Shown here piece by piece: positions 14,969 through 24,036 of a stretch of DNA of 64,000 nucleotides; positions within the stretch are counted from its first letter, which is position 1, and every line of letters begins with the position of its first letter. Source of the stretch: CAWKDG01 sp963848355 (GTDB taxonomy: Bacteria > Actinomycetota > Acidimicrobiia > Acidimicrobiales > UBA8190). The translations under genes and the position numbers were made by a program. The notes beneath the pieces are model-generated. The model saw only the letters and a list, made by a program, of their open reading frames with translations. It was not told the DNA's origin and made no database searches. The stretch covers positions 1,674,001 through 1,738,000 of the forward strand of contig CAWKDG010000012.1 of the NCBI GenBank assembly GCA_963848355.1, given 5' to 3'.

Positions 14969-15616
14969 ATGGCGCGTTACACGGGGCCCGTCTGCCGTCT
15001 GTGCCGGCGGGAGCGGACCAAATTGTTCTTGAAGGGCGAGCGTTGCTACTCGCTCAAGTGCCCTGTCAGCGACGCGGTGAGCGACCGCCATTCCCGGGCG
15101 TACCCGCCCGGTGAACACGGTCGGGACCGCATGCGGCAGGGATCGGAGTACCTGGCCCAGCTGCGTGAGAAGCAGAAGGCCCGGCGCATCTACGGCGTCC
15201 TGGAGAAGCAATTCCGGATCGTCTACGCCGAGGCCAACCGCCAGCCCGGGATCACCGGCGAGAACCTCCTGCGGCTCCTCGAGCTGCGGCTGGACAACGT
15301 GGCCTTCCGGGCCACCTGGGGGGCCAGCCGGGCCCAGGCCCGCCAGCTGGTACGGCACGGGCACGTGCTCGTGAACGGCAAGCGGGTGACGATCCCCAGT
15401 TACCGGGTGCGCGAAGGCGATGTCGTGGCCCTGAAGCCCTCGGCCCGTGAGATGTACGTCGTCCGTCGCAACCTCGACACGCTCGATCGTCAGCTCCCGC
15501 TCTGGCTCGAGGCGGGCGACGGCCGTCTCTCGGTGCGGGTGACCTCACTGCCGCAGCGCGAGCACATCGACGAGCCGCTGCGCGAGTCCCTGATCGTCGA
15601 GCTCTACTCGAAGTAG
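14969..15616 (+). CDS. rpsD: 30S ribosomal protein S4, zinc-binding form
   Basis: S4 (215 aa) nucleates 16S rRNA folding and belongs to the decoding gate. Cysteines 9, 12, 26 and 31 (CRLC and CYSLKC) make the C+ zinc knuckle. The S4 RNA-binding domain is seen in RLDNVAFRATWGASRAQARQ and HGHVLVNGKRVTIPSYRVR. The start follows ggaagggagtaccacc. In many bacteria S4 autoregulates this operon. Confidence 0.98.
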   Translation: MARYTGPVCRLCRRERTKLFLKGERCYSLKCPVSDAVSDRHSRAYPPGEHGRDRMRQGSEYLAQLREKQKARRIYGVLEKQFRIVYAEANRQPGITGENLLRLLELRLDNVAFRATWGASRAQARQLVRHGHVLVNGKRVTIPSYRVREGDVVALKPSAREMYVVRRNLDTLDRQLPLWLEAGDGRLSVRVTSLPQREHIDEPLRESLIVELYSK

Positions 15617-15713
15617 CCCCGTTCCCTCTCGACGCCGTCCCGACCCGGACGGTCCCGTCCCCGTCGAGTCCGACCTCCCGAAACCAAACCGACCACCTGC
15701 AGGAGCGATCCAG

Positions 15714-16652
15714 ATGCTCATCATTCAGCGACCGACCGTCGAGTCCCTCGGCGAGGAGGAGGGGAACCGTCAGCGGTTCGCCATCAGCCCTCTCGAGCCG
15801 GGGTTCGGGCACACGCTCGGTAACTCGATCCGCCGGACCCTGCTGTCCTCCATCCCGGGCGCGGCTGTGACCCAGGTCCGGTTCGACGACGCCCTCCACG
15901 AGTTCACCGTCCTGCCGGGGGTGAAGGAGGACATCACCGATGTCATCCTCAACCTGAAGGACATCGTCCTGCGGGTCCACAGCGACGACCCCGTGACGCT
16001 GCGGTGCGACAAGCGGGGACCGGCCGACGTCACGGCGGCCGACCTGCAGTTGACGGCCGACGTGGAGGTCCTGAACCCCGAGCTCCCGGTGGCCACGTTG
16101 AACGCCAAGGGGCGCCTGGCCATGGACGTGACCGTCGAGCGTGGCCGGGGCTACGTGTCGGCCGAGCGCAACAAGCGGTCGAGCACCATCGGCGTCATCC
16201 CCGTCGACTCCATCTTCTCCCCCGTCCGGCGGGTGGCGTTCTCCGTCGAGCCCGTCCGGGTCGAGCAGTCCACCGACTTCGACCGGCTCGTGCTCGACAT
16301 CGAGACCGACGGTTCGCTGACCCCGCGTGAGGCCTTGGCCTCGGCCGGCGACACCCTGAGGTCGCTGGTGGGGCTGGTGGCCGATCTCGAGGACGAGCCC
16401 CAGGGCCTCGAGCTGGGCGAGGTGGGCACCTCCACCAGTGGATCGCCCGACCTCGACCTCCCCATCGAGGACCTCGACCTCTCGGAGCGGCCGCGCAACT
16501 GCCTGAAGAGGGCGCAGGTGAACACCATCGGGGAACTGGTCGAGCGCACGGCGGACGACCTTCTCGCCATCACCAACTTCGGGCAGAAGTCGCTCGACGA
16601 GGTCATCCAGCGCCTCGACGAGCGGGGACTGTCCCTGCGCGTCAAGGACTGA
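15714..16652 (+). CDS. rpoA: RNA polymerase alpha subunit
   Basis: Alpha (312 aa) dimerises to start RNA polymerase assembly and its C-terminal domain reads UP elements and activators. The N-terminal domain has ISPLEPGFGHTLGNSIRRTL and VNLNLKD-like VILNLKDIVL. The C-terminal domain (about residues 245-312) shows RPRNCLKRAQVNTIGELVER and FGQKSLDEVIQRLDERGL. ATG 15714 follows caggagcgatcc. It is separated from rpsD by 97 bases without recognised features. Confidence 0.98.
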   Translation: MLIIQRPTVESLGEEEGNRQRFAISPLEPGFGHTLGNSIRRTLLSSIPGAAVTQVRFDDALHEFTVLPGVKEDITDVILNLKDIVLRVHSDDPVTLRCDKRGPADVTAADLQLTADVEVLNPELPVATLNAKGRLAMDVTVERGRGYVSAERNKRSSTIGVIPVDSIFSPVRRVAFSVEPVRVEQSTDFDRLVLDIETDGSLTPREALASAGDTLRSLVGLVADLEDEPQGLELGEVGTSTSGSPDLDLPIEDLDLSERPRNCLKRAQVNTIGELVERTADDLLAITNFGQKSLDEVIQRLDERGLSLRVKD

Positions 16653-16657
16653 AGGTC

Positions 16658-17011
16658 ATGCGTGGCATCCCCCGTAAAGGCCGGCGCATGGGCGGTGACG
16701 CCGCCCACGAGAAGGCCATGGTCGGCAACCTCGTCGCCTCGCTGATCGCCGCCGAATCACTGGTGACGACCGAAGCGAAAGCGAAAGCGTTGCGGCCCGT
16801 CGTCGAGAAGTGCATCACCGCCGCGCGCAAGGGCGGTGTCCACCGCCAACGCCAGGTGGTGGCGCTCATCCGGGACAAGGACATGGCCCACAAGCTCTTC
16901 GAGGAGATCGGTCCCCGGTACACCGACCGGCCCGGTGGCTACACCCGGATCCTGAAGCTCGGGCCCCGCCTGGGCGACAGCGCGCCCATGGCGCGCATCG
17001 AGTTCGTTTGA
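16658..17011 (+). CDS. rplQ: 50S ribosomal protein L17
   Basis: L17 (117 aa) lies on the 50S solvent side near the exit. PRKGRRMGGDAAHEKAMVGN, then EAKALRPVVEKCIT-like sequence, and the ending TRILKLGPRLGDSAPMARIE are signatures. ATG 16658 follows the rpoA stop by 5 nt. The stop overlaps the proposed TTG start of truA. Confidence 0.97.
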   Translation: MRGIPRKGRRMGGDAAHEKAMVGNLVASLIAAESLVTTEAKAKALRPVVEKCITAARKGGVHRQRQVVALIRDKDMAHKLFEEIGPRYTDRPGGYTRILKLGPRLGDSAPMARIEFV

Positions 17012-17889
17012 CGCTGTTCGACCCCCCCGACGCCGATGGTGGCGCCATACCACGGGGGGACGGTGACGAGACCGACGCAGGCGAGGGCGCTCCCGACCGG
17101 CTCCGTCTCCGTCTGGTGGTCGCCTACGACGGTGCCGGTTTCCGGGGCTTCGCCGCCCAGCCCGGTCAGCGGACGGTGGCCGGTGAGCTCGTCCGGGCCC
17201 TCTCGACGGCCCTGCGCCAACCGGTCGACCTCACCTGCGCCGGTCGCACCGACGCCGGGGTCCATGCCGCCGGGCAGGTCGTCCACACCGACGTGGTGGG
17301 CCCGGTGGACACCGTCAGCCTCGTGAAGGCCGTGAACGCCATGCTCGGACCGGCGGTGGTGGTCCGTACGGCGGCGGTGGCCCCACCCGGCTTCGACGCC
17401 CGGCGGTCGGCCCGGGCGCGGCACTACCGGTACCTCATCCTCCAGGGTCGCGGGCCCGATCCCCTCCTGGCCCCCCTGGCCTGGTACGTCGCCGACCCCC
17501 TGGACGTGAGGGCCATGGCCGCCGGAGCCGACGCCCTGCTCGGCGAGCACGACTTCCGTGCCTTCTGCCGTCGTCCGCCGGGCTCGGCCCCGGGAGATCC
17601 CATCCTGCGCCGGGTCCTCGATGCGTCGTGGCGGGAGGCTCCGTGGGCGCCCGGTGGCCTCGACGACGACGCCCGGCTCCTGCGGTTCGACATCACCGCC
17701 CAGTCGTTCTGCCACCAGATGGTGCGCTCGATCGTCGGCATCCTCACCGAGGTCGGCCGGGGCCGCCGACGGGCCTCGGACGTGACGTGGATGCTCACCT
17801 CCGGGGACCGCTCACGGGGCGTGACCCTGGCTCCCCCCCACGGACTGAGCCTCCTCTCGGTCGACTACGCCGGTGCCGACGGTCCGTGA
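17008..17889 (+). CDS. truA: tRNA pseudouridine(38-40) synthase TruA
   Basis: Isomerises U38-U40 in the anticodon arm of many tRNAs. The catalytic Asp lies in CAGRTDAGVHAAGQVVHTD; VVAYDGAGFRGFAAQPGQRT and FCHQMVRSIVGILTEVGRGR are also family motifs. The start is taken as TTG 17008, overlapping the rplQ stop (TTGA); no better ATG or GTG precedes the domain. This gives 293 aa with an acidic 35-residue N-terminal stretch. rplQ-truA is a common pair. Confidence 0.93.
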   Translation: MTLFDPPDADGGAIPRGDGDETDAGEGAPDRLRLRLVVAYDGAGFRGFAAQPGQRTVAGELVRALSTALRQPVDLTCAGRTDAGVHAAGQVVHTDVVGPVDTVSLVKAVNAMLGPAVVVRTAAVAPPGFDARRSARARHYRYLILQGRGPDPLLAPLAWYVADPLDVRAMAAGADALLGEHDFRAFCRRPPGSAPGDPILRRVLDASWREAPWAPGGLDDDARLLRFDITAQSFCHQMVRSIVGILTEVGRGRRRASDVTWMLTSGDRSRGVTLAPPHGLSLLSVDYAGADGP

Positions 17890-17930
17890 CCGACCGGCGT
17901 GGGACGGGGGACGACCTGGGGATTCCCCTC

Positions 17931-17953
17931 CGGGGAGCTTGCTCGGCTCCCCG
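17931..17953 (+). terminator. Hairpin after truA, candidate terminator
   Basis: A perfect 8-base stem, cggggagc/gctccccg (17931-17938 with 17946-17953), encloses a 7-base loop 41 nt after truA. No T run follows, so it would be a U-poor terminator of the kind proposed for actinobacteria. It overlaps the -35 of the next promoter, so it could instead be an operator. Confidence 0.45.
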
Positions 17954-17968
17954 TCCACCATCTAGTGT
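17939..17968 (+). promoter_or_regulatory. Candidate promoter of rplM-rpsI
   Basis: TTGCTC (17939-17944, 4 of 6 to TTGACA) and TAGTGT (17963-17968) are 18 bases apart. Transcription would start near 17975 and leave a leader of about 113 nt before rplM, with a short stem at 17986-17990/17999-18003. L13 leaders regulate the same gene pair in Firmicutes; similarity in function is only suggested. Confidence 0.5.
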
Positions 17969-18087
17969 GAGAGGTCCCGACTGGTGACGGAGACAGGCCC
18001 GTCCTCTCTCCGATCAGCGGTGCCGGTCCTGGTCAGGGCCGTCATCCGGCGGTCGGCCCGACCCCGAACAACGATCAAGGACCCCGC

Positions 18088-18537
18088 GTGCGCACGTTCT
18101 CGCCGAAACCCGTGGACATCACCCGGACATGGCACGTCGTCGACGCCGACGGCATGGTGCTCGGCCGCCTGGCCACCGAGGTGGCCACCATCCTGCGGGG
18201 CAAGCACAAGCCGATCTTCGCCCCCCACGTGGACACCGGTGACCATGTGATCGTGGTCAACGCGGCCAAGATCGTCCTGAGCGCGGGCAAGGCGGACAAG
18301 AAGTTCGTCTACCGCCACAGCGGCTATCCCGGCGGGCTCAAGACGGCCAGCTACGCCGATCTCCTCGTCACGCGGCCCGAAGAGGTCGTGCGACGGGCCA
18401 TCCGGGGCATGCTGCCCCGCAACCGGTTGGGCCGCCAGCAGCTGGCCAAGCTCAAGGTCTACGCCGGCCCGGATCATCCCCACGAGGCCCAGCAGCCGCA
18501 GGCGCTCGACGTCCCCGGCGCCCGGGCCCGGACCTGA
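18088..18537 (+). CDS. rplM: 50S ribosomal protein L13
   Basis: L13 (149 aa) is an early 50S assembly protein. TWHVVDADGMVLGRLATEVA, KFVYRHSGYPGGLKTASYAD and AIRGMLPRNRLGRQQLAKLK are signatures. GTG 18088 follows atcaaggacc. It forms the usual pair with rpsI, 37 nt downstream. Length is normal. Confidence 0.97.
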   Translation: MRTFSPKPVDITRTWHVVDADGMVLGRLATEVATILRGKHKPIFAPHVDTGDHVIVVNAAKIVLSAGKADKKFVYRHSGYPGGLKTASYADLLVTRPEEVVRRAIRGMLPRNRLGRQQLAKLKVYAGPDHPHEAQQPQALDVPGARART

Positions 18538-18574
18538 CGCCCGTCCGGGCCCTCGAAAGGACAAGGAAACCCAC

Positions 18575-18985
18575 GTGTCGACCAAGCCGAAACTTCCCGT
18601 CCCCCTCAGTCAGACGACGGGACGCCGCAAGCGGGCGGTGGCCCGCGTCCGTGTCCGCACGGGCCAGGGGACGATCACCGTCAACCGCAAGCCCATCGAG
18701 CAGTACTTCACCTCCGCCACCCACCGCATGGTGGTGACCGAGCCGTTGCGGCTGACGAACCTGGCCGAGGGCTACGACGTCGACGCCACCATCGACGGTG
18801 GAGGGGTCTCGGGCCAGGCCGGTGCCATGCGTCTGGGCATCGCCCGTTCGATCCTCGAGCTCGACCCCGAACTGCGCCCGACCCTCAAGAAGGCCGGTCT
18901 CCTGACCCGCGACGCCCGTGAGAAGGAGAGCAAGAAGTACGGCCTCAAGAAGGCCCGCAAGGCGCCCCAGTACTCGAAGCGGTAG
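18575..18985 (+). CDS. rpsI: 30S ribosomal protein S9
   Basis: S9 (136 aa); its C-terminal tail reaches the P-site tRNA. GRRKRAVARVRVRTGQGTIT, the GQAGAMRLGIARSIL helix and the ending KKYGLKKARKAPQYSKR are diagnostic. GTG 18575 follows aaaggacaagga. glmM begins 6 nt after the stop. Confidence 0.97.
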   Translation: MSTKPKLPVPLSQTTGRRKRAVARVRVRTGQGTITVNRKPIEQYFTSATHRMVVTEPLRLTNLAEGYDVDATIDGGGVSGQAGAMRLGIARSILELDPELRPTLKKAGLLTRDAREKESKKYGLKKARKAPQYSKR

Positions 18986-18991
18986 TCGGCC

Positions 18992-20351
18992 GTGGGTGTC
19001 CGGTTCGGCACCGACGGCATTCGTGGTGTCGCCAACGCCGAGCTCGGAGCGGAGCTGGTTCTCGCTCTCGGCCGGGCAACGGCGCGGGCGCTTCCGGCCC
19101 GGACGTTCCTCGTCGCCCGGGACACCCGCCGGTCCGGGCCTCTCCTGCAGGCGGCCCTGTCGGCCGGCCTGGCCAGTGAGGGGGCCGACGTCGTCGACCT
19201 CGGCGTCCTGCCCACCCCTGGCGTCGCCTGGCACTGTGCGGCGCGCCATCTGCCGGGAGCCGTGATCTCGGCCTCGCACAATCCCTTCACCGACAACGGG
19301 GTGAAGCTCTTCGCCGCCGGGGGACTGAAGCTCCCCGACGCCGCCGAAGCGGCCATCGAGGAGGAACTCGACCGCGTGCTCGCCCCCGTCGGCGCTGGGC
19401 CGCGGTCGCCGACCGGTCACGGTGTGGGTCGTCTCCTGTCCGATCCGGCCGCCGCCGACGGCTACATCGACCATCTGGTGGCCGCTCTCGAGGGGCGCTC
19501 CCTCGAGGGGATGCGGGTCGTGGTGGACTGCGCCAACGGCGCCGCCACGTCCATCGCCCCCGTCGTCCTCGAGCGCCTGGGGGCGACCGTCGACGTCATT
19601 GCCTGCGAACCCGACGGGACGAACATCAACGACGGCTGCGGCTCCACCCACCCCGAACGGGTCGGCGCCGCCGTGGTGGCCCGTGGGCGCGGCCGTCGGT
19701 CTCGCTCTCGACGGCGACGCCGACCGGTTGGTGGCCGTCGACCACCGCGGTGAGGCGACCACCGGCGACGAGCTCCTCGCCCTCTTCGCCACCGACCTGG
19801 CCGGACGCGGGCGCCTGGCCGGGAACACCGTCGTGGTCACCGTCATGACGAACCTGGGTTTCCGTCTGGCCATGGCCGAGAAGGGGATCGCCGTGCGCGA
19901 GACGCCCATCGGCGACCGGTACGTCCTCGAGGCGCTGAACGCCGACGGCTTGTCCCTCGGGGGCGAGCAGTCGGGGCACCTCGTCTTCCGGGAAGTGGCG
20001 ACCACCGGCGACGGTGTTCTCACCGCCGTCCTGCTGTTGGACCTGCTCCGGCGTACCGGCCGGCCCCTGGCCGAGTTGGTGGCGGCCGTGATGCGCCGCC
20101 TGCCCCAGGTCCTCGTGAACGTCGCCGCCGCCGATCCGGCCGAGGTGGTGGCCCGTGGGGATGTCCAGGCCGAGGTGGCGGCGGTGTCGGTCGAGCTCGG
20201 CGACGGCGGCCGGGTCCTGTTGCGGGCCAGCGGGACCGAGCCCCTCGTCCGGGTCATGGTCGAGGCCGCCGACGAGGAGATGGCCCTGGCCGTGGTGGCG
20301 CGACTGTCCGCCGTCGTCGAACGCGCCGCCTCCGTCCCGAGCACGCCGTAG
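18992..20351 (+). CDS. glmM: Phosphoglucosamine mutase (frameshifted in this sequence)
   Basis: GlmM converts glucosamine-6-P to glucosamine-1-P for peptidoglycan precursors. FGTDGIRGVANAELGAEL, the phosphoserine loop GAVISASHNPFTDNGVK, the metal loop LALDGDADR, the sugar loop GGEQSGH and the phosphate loop RASGTEPLVRVM are all present. The first part is read to about 19684 and the rest in another frame. Removing one G from 19685-19687 joins them as VVARGAAVGLALDGD, giving 452 aa, the family length. This is likely a sequence error. glmS follows, so two UDP-GlcNAc steps are adjacent. Confidence 0.92.
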
Positions 20352-20354
20352 CCT
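20349..20354 (+). promoter_or_regulatory. -10-like hexamer, predicted leaderless start for glmS
   Basis: TAGCCT ends 6 nt before the glmS ATG and overlaps the glmM stop. No ribosome-binding site intervenes, so a transcript from here would begin at or near the start codon. The -35 is not recognisable. Confidence 0.4.
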
Positions 20355-20360
20355 GGGCCT

Positions 20361-22211
20361 ATGTGCGGCATCATCGGAGCCACGGGCGATCACGGTGTCC
20401 TCGATCTCCTCCTCGACGGTCTGGAGCGCCTCGAGTACCGGGGCTACGACTCGGCCGGCGTGGCCCTCGACTACGGCGGCGGCCTCTACCGGGCGCGGGC
20501 GGCCACCGGGACCCGCTCGCTGGCCGACCTGCGCAAGGTCGTCGAGAACGCCCCCTCGGGGGTGACGGCGGGCATCGGCCACACCCGGTGGGCCACCCAC
20601 GGACACCCGACGGAGACGAACGCCCATCCCCATCTGGACTGCACCGGCCGCGTGGCTGTCGTCCACAACGGGATCATCGAGAACTGGCGGGAGCTCGCCG
20701 CCCGCTTGCGCGCCAGCGGACACGTGCTGTCGTCGGAGACCGACACGGAGATGTTCGCCCATCTGGTCGAAGAGGAGATGGGGTCGGGGGCGTCACTGGC
20801 CAACGCCGTGCGAGCGGCGCTGCGCGACGTGCGCGGCGCCTTCGCCCTGGCCGTGGTGGCGGCGTCGGAGCCGGGGACGATCGTGGCCGCCAAACGCGTC
20901 TCGCCCCTCGTCGTGGGGATGGGCGAGGGTGACACTCCCGTCGGTCTCCTGGCGTCGGACATCCCCGCCCTCCTCGGGCACACGCGCCGTTTCTGGGTCC
21001 TCGACGACGACCAGGTGGTGGAGTTGCGCCCCGGTTCGATGCGCGTGACGACCCTCGCCGGCAAAGAGGTCGAACCGACGGAGCTGAAGATCGACTGGGA
21101 CATGGCGGCGGCCGAGAAGGGCGGCTACCCCGACTTCATGGGCAAGGAGATCCACGAGCAGCCCCGCGCCGTGGCCGACACTCTTCTCGGTCGCCTCCTG
21201 CCCGACGGGACCATAGGGCTCGACGAGTTGCGGATCACCCCCGACGACCTGCGCCAGATCGACAAGGTCTTCATCGTCGCCTGCGGCACGAGCTACCACG
21301 CCGGGATGGTGGCCAAGTACGCCATCGAGCGCTGGGCCCGGCTCCCGACGGAGATCGACATCGCCTCGGAGTTCCGTTACCGGGACCCCGTCCTCGACGG
21401 CCGCACCCTCGTCGTCGGCGTCAGCCAGTCGGGCGAGACGATCGACACCCTCCAGGCCATGACCGAGGCCCGCCAGTGGGACGCCAAGGTCCTCGTCATC
21501 TCCAACGTGGTCGATTCGTCGATGGCGCGGGTGGCCGACGGCGTCCTCTACACCCATGCCGGTCCCGAGGTCGGGGTGGCGTCGACGAAGACACACCTCT
21601 CGCAGATCGTCGCCCTCGAGCTGCTGGCGCTCTATCTGGCCCAGCTGCGCGGCACGCTGTCGCCCGACGACACCCGCCACCTTTTCGCCCAGATGGCCGA
21701 GCTCCCGGGCCTCATCGAAACGGTCCTCGGGCGCGAGGACGCCGTGGCCGCCGTCGCCGGCCGGTTCACGTCGACGCGCGACTTCTTCTTCCTCGGGCGT
21801 CACGTCGGGTTCCCCGTCGCTCTCGAAGGCGCGCTCAAGCTGAAGGAGCTCTCGTACCTGCGGGCCGAGGGCTATCCCGCCGGTGAGCTCAAGCACGGGC
21901 CCATCGCCCTCATCGAGCCCGGCACGGTGGTGGTGGCGGTGGCCACCCGCACGCGCCTGTGGGACAAGATGATGTCGAACATCGCCGAGGTGCGCAGCCG
22001 GGGGGCCACGGTGCTCCTCGTGGCCAACGACGGCGACGAGGAGACGGCGGCCGAGGCCGACGAGGTCCTGTGGGTCCCGGCCACCGAACCGCTCTTCGCC
22101 CCGGTGGTCGACGTGATCCCCCTGCAGCTCTTCGCCTACCACCTCGCCACCCTCCACGGTCTCGACGTCGACCGCCCCCGCAACCTGGCCAAGACCGTCA
22201 CGGTGGAGTGA
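20361..22211 (+). CDS. glmS: Glutamine-fructose-6-phosphate aminotransferase
   Basis: Makes glucosamine-6-P from fructose-6-P and glutamine, the entry to amino-sugar synthesis. 616 aa. The N-terminal nucleophile Cys2 is in MCGIIGATGDHG, with the glutaminase motifs GYDSAGVAL and HTRWATHGHPTETNAHPH. Two SIS domains follow, with CGTSYHAGMVAKY, SQSGETIDTLQ and ASTKTHLSQ; the ending DVDRPRNLAKTVTVE is canonical. Confidence 0.98.
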   Translation: MCGIIGATGDHGVLDLLLDGLERLEYRGYDSAGVALDYGGGLYRARAATGTRSLADLRKVVENAPSGVTAGIGHTRWATHGHPTETNAHPHLDCTGRVAVVHNGIIENWRELAARLRASGHVLSSETDTEMFAHLVEEEMGSGASLANAVRAALRDVRGAFALAVVAASEPGTIVAAKRVSPLVVGMGEGDTPVGLLASDIPALLGHTRRFWVLDDDQVVELRPGSMRVTTLAGKEVEPTELKIDWDMAAAEKGGYPDFMGKEIHEQPRAVADTLLGRLLPDGTIGLDELRITPDDLRQIDKVFIVACGTSYHAGMVAKYAIERWARLPTEIDIASEFRYRDPVLDGRTLVVGVSQSGETIDTLQAMTEARQWDAKVLVISNVVDSSMARVADGVLYTHAGPEVGVASTKTHLSQIVALELLALYLAQLRGTLSPDDTRHLFAQMAELPGLIETVLGREDAVAAVAGRFTSTRDFFFLGRHVGFPVALEGALKLKELSYLRAEGYPAGELKHGPIALIEPGTVVVAVATRTRLWDKMMSNIAEVRSRGATVLLVANDGDEETAAEADEVLWVPATEPLFAPVVDVIPLQLFAYHLATLHGLDVDRPRNLAKTVTVE

Positions 22212-22654
22212 CGGCGCCCGCGGGCGTGGTCGACGGTGGGCGTGTCCGCGGCATCGGGGTGGACGCCGTCGACGTGGCCCGCTTCCGGACCCTCCTCGCA
22301 CGGCGTCCGGCGTTGGCGCAGCGCCTCTTCACCGACGCCGAGCGTTCGTATGCGCAGGCGGCCCGGGACCCCGGCCCCCGCCTGGCGGCGCGCTTCGCCG
22401 CCAAGGAAGCGGTCCTGAAGGCTCTCGGGGTCGGCATCGGGGCCACCGCGTTCCGCGAGGTCGAGGTCGTCCGCAGCGACGACGGGGCTCCCCGCCTGGC
22501 CCTGGCCGGACGGGCCGCCGCCCTGGCCGCGGCGCGCGGGGTCCGGTGGTGGCACGTCTCGCTGACCCACACCGATCTGGTGGCGGTGGCCTCCGTCGTG
22601 GCCGAGGGCGATCCCCTCGCCGCCGACGATCGGGGCGACGGGGGTGACCCGTGA
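22208..22654 (+). CDS. acpS: Holo-[acyl-carrier-protein] synthase
   Basis: Transfers 4'-phosphopantetheine from CoA to ACP. GIGVDAVDVARFRTLL holds the Mg-binding Asp, and RLAARFAAKEAVLKALG the conserved Glu and Lys; VSLTHTDLVAVASVV closes the fold. The start is GTG 22208 (GTGA overlap with glmS), giving 148 aa, somewhat longer than the usual 120-130 at both ends. The stop overlaps nnr by 4 nt. Confidence 0.93.
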   Translation: MTAPAGVVDGGRVRGIGVDAVDVARFRTLLARRPALAQRLFTDAERSYAQAARDPGPRLAARFAAKEAVLKALGVGIGATAFREVEVVRSDDGAPRLALAGRAAALAAARGVRWWHVSLTHTDLVAVASVVAEGDPLAADDRGDGGDP

Positions 22655-24036
22655 TCCCTGTCGTCACCGTGGCCGAGATGCGTGCCATCGACGAGGAGGC
22701 CCACGCCACCGTGGCCCACGACGTCCTCGTCGACCGGGCCGGGACGGCCGTCGCCGCCGCCGCCCTGCGTCTTCTGGGCGGGGCCTACGGACGTCGCGTC
22801 GTGGTGGTGGCGGGCAAGGGCTCCAACGGTGCCGACGGCCGGGTGGCCGCGGCGCGCCTGCGCCGGCGCGGGGCGCGCGTCGAGGTGGTGGAGGCGGCCG
22901 ACGCCCCCGACCGGATCGGCCGCGACGGCGGCGTCGACCTCGTCGTCGACGCCGCCTACGGAACCGGGTTCACGGGGACCTACCGGGCCCCGTCGGTCCC
23001 CGCCGGGGTGCGCGTCCTCGCCGTCGACATCCCGTCGGGCGTCGACGGCGACACGGGGGAGGCCTGCGGCGAGCCGCTGCGCGCCGACGTCACCGTCACC
23101 TTCGCCGCTCTCAAACCGGGACTCCTCCAGGGCGACGGGCCCCTCCTGGCCGGCCGGGTGGAGGTGGTCGACATCGGTCTCGACACCGGCCGGGCCCGGC
23201 TCCACGTGGTCGAGGACGCCGACGTGGCCCGCCTGCTGCCGGTGCGCCCCCGCGGGGCCTACAAGTGGCAGTCGGCCGTCGCCGTGGTGGCCGGGTCGCC
23301 GGGCATGACGGGGGCAGCCGAGCTGTGCGCCCACGCCGCCTATCGCGCCGGCGCCGGGATGGTCCGCCTCGGGATTCCCGGTGCCGATCCGGCGTTGTTG
23401 ACGGCGGGCGAGGCGGTCTCGACGGCACTCGCCTCCGACGGATGGGCGCCGACGGCCCTCGAGATGGTGACGCGTTGCCATTCCCTCGTGGTCGGTCCCG
23501 GTCTCGGCCGCGGCGACGACACCGGCACCCAGGTCCGTCGCCTCGTGGGCGGGGCCGCCGTCCCCGTGGTGGTCGACGCCGACGGGCTCGTGGCGCTCGG
23601 GACCGGGTCCGAGATCGCCGACGTCGTGGGCGCCGGCGACGGCGTGCGCTGTGTCCTCACCCCGCACGACGGCGAATTCGCCCGTCTCGTCGGGGCCCCG
23701 CCGGGGACCGACCGCATCGCCGCCGCCCGGGCGCTGGCCGCCGACTCCCGTGCCGTCGTGCTCCTGAAAGGACCGACCACCGTCGTGGCGGAGCCCGGGG
23801 GCACGGCCCTCCTCGTCACCGCCGGGTCGCCCCGCCTGGCCACGGCGGGCACCGGGGACGTCCTCTCGGGGGCCATCGGAGCCTTCGTGGCCCGCGGCCT
23901 CCCCCTGTTCGAAGCGGCCGGCCTGGCCGCCCACGTCCACGGTCGCGCCGCCGCCTTGGGCCCCCCCGAGGGGCTCGTGGCCGGCGATCTGGCCGATCTC
24001 CTCGGCCGGTGGCTCTCGGACGTCCGTCGTGGCTGA
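22651..24036 (+). CDS. nnr: Bifunctional NAD(P)H-hydrate epimerase/dehydratase
   Basis: Repairs hydrated NAD(P)H. The N-terminal epimerase domain (residues about 1-205) has VAGKGSNGADGRVAAARL and VLAVDIPSGVDGDTGE. The C-terminal ADP- or ATP-dependent dehydratase (about 225-461) shows GSPGMTGAAELCAHAAYRAG, the GPGLGRGDDTG loop, LTPHDGEFARL and the catalytic region ATAGTGDVLSGAIGAF. GTG start overlapping acpS; its end overlaps alr by 8 nt. acpS-nnr-alr is a common actinobacterial order. Confidence 0.95.
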   Translation: MIPVVTVAEMRAIDEEAHATVAHDVLVDRAGTAVAAAALRLLGGAYGRRVVVVAGKGSNGADGRVAAARLRRRGARVEVVEAADAPDRIGRDGGVDLVVDAAYGTGFTGTYRAPSVPAGVRVLAVDIPSGVDGDTGEACGEPLRADVTVTFAALKPGLLQGDGPLLAGRVEVVDIGLDTGRARLHVVEDADVARLLPVRPRGAYKWQSAVAVVAGSPGMTGAAELCAHAAYRAGAGMVRLGIPGADPALLTAGEAVSTALASDGWAPTALEMVTRCHSLVVGPGLGRGDDTGTQVRRLVGGAAVPVVVDADGLVALGTGSEIADVVGAGDGVRCVLTPHDGEFARLVGAPPGTDRIAAARALAADSRAVVLLKGPTTVVAEPGGTALLVTAGSPRLATAGTGDVLSGAIGAFVARGLPLFEAAGLAAHVHGRAAALGPPEGLVAGDLADLLGRWLSDVRRG

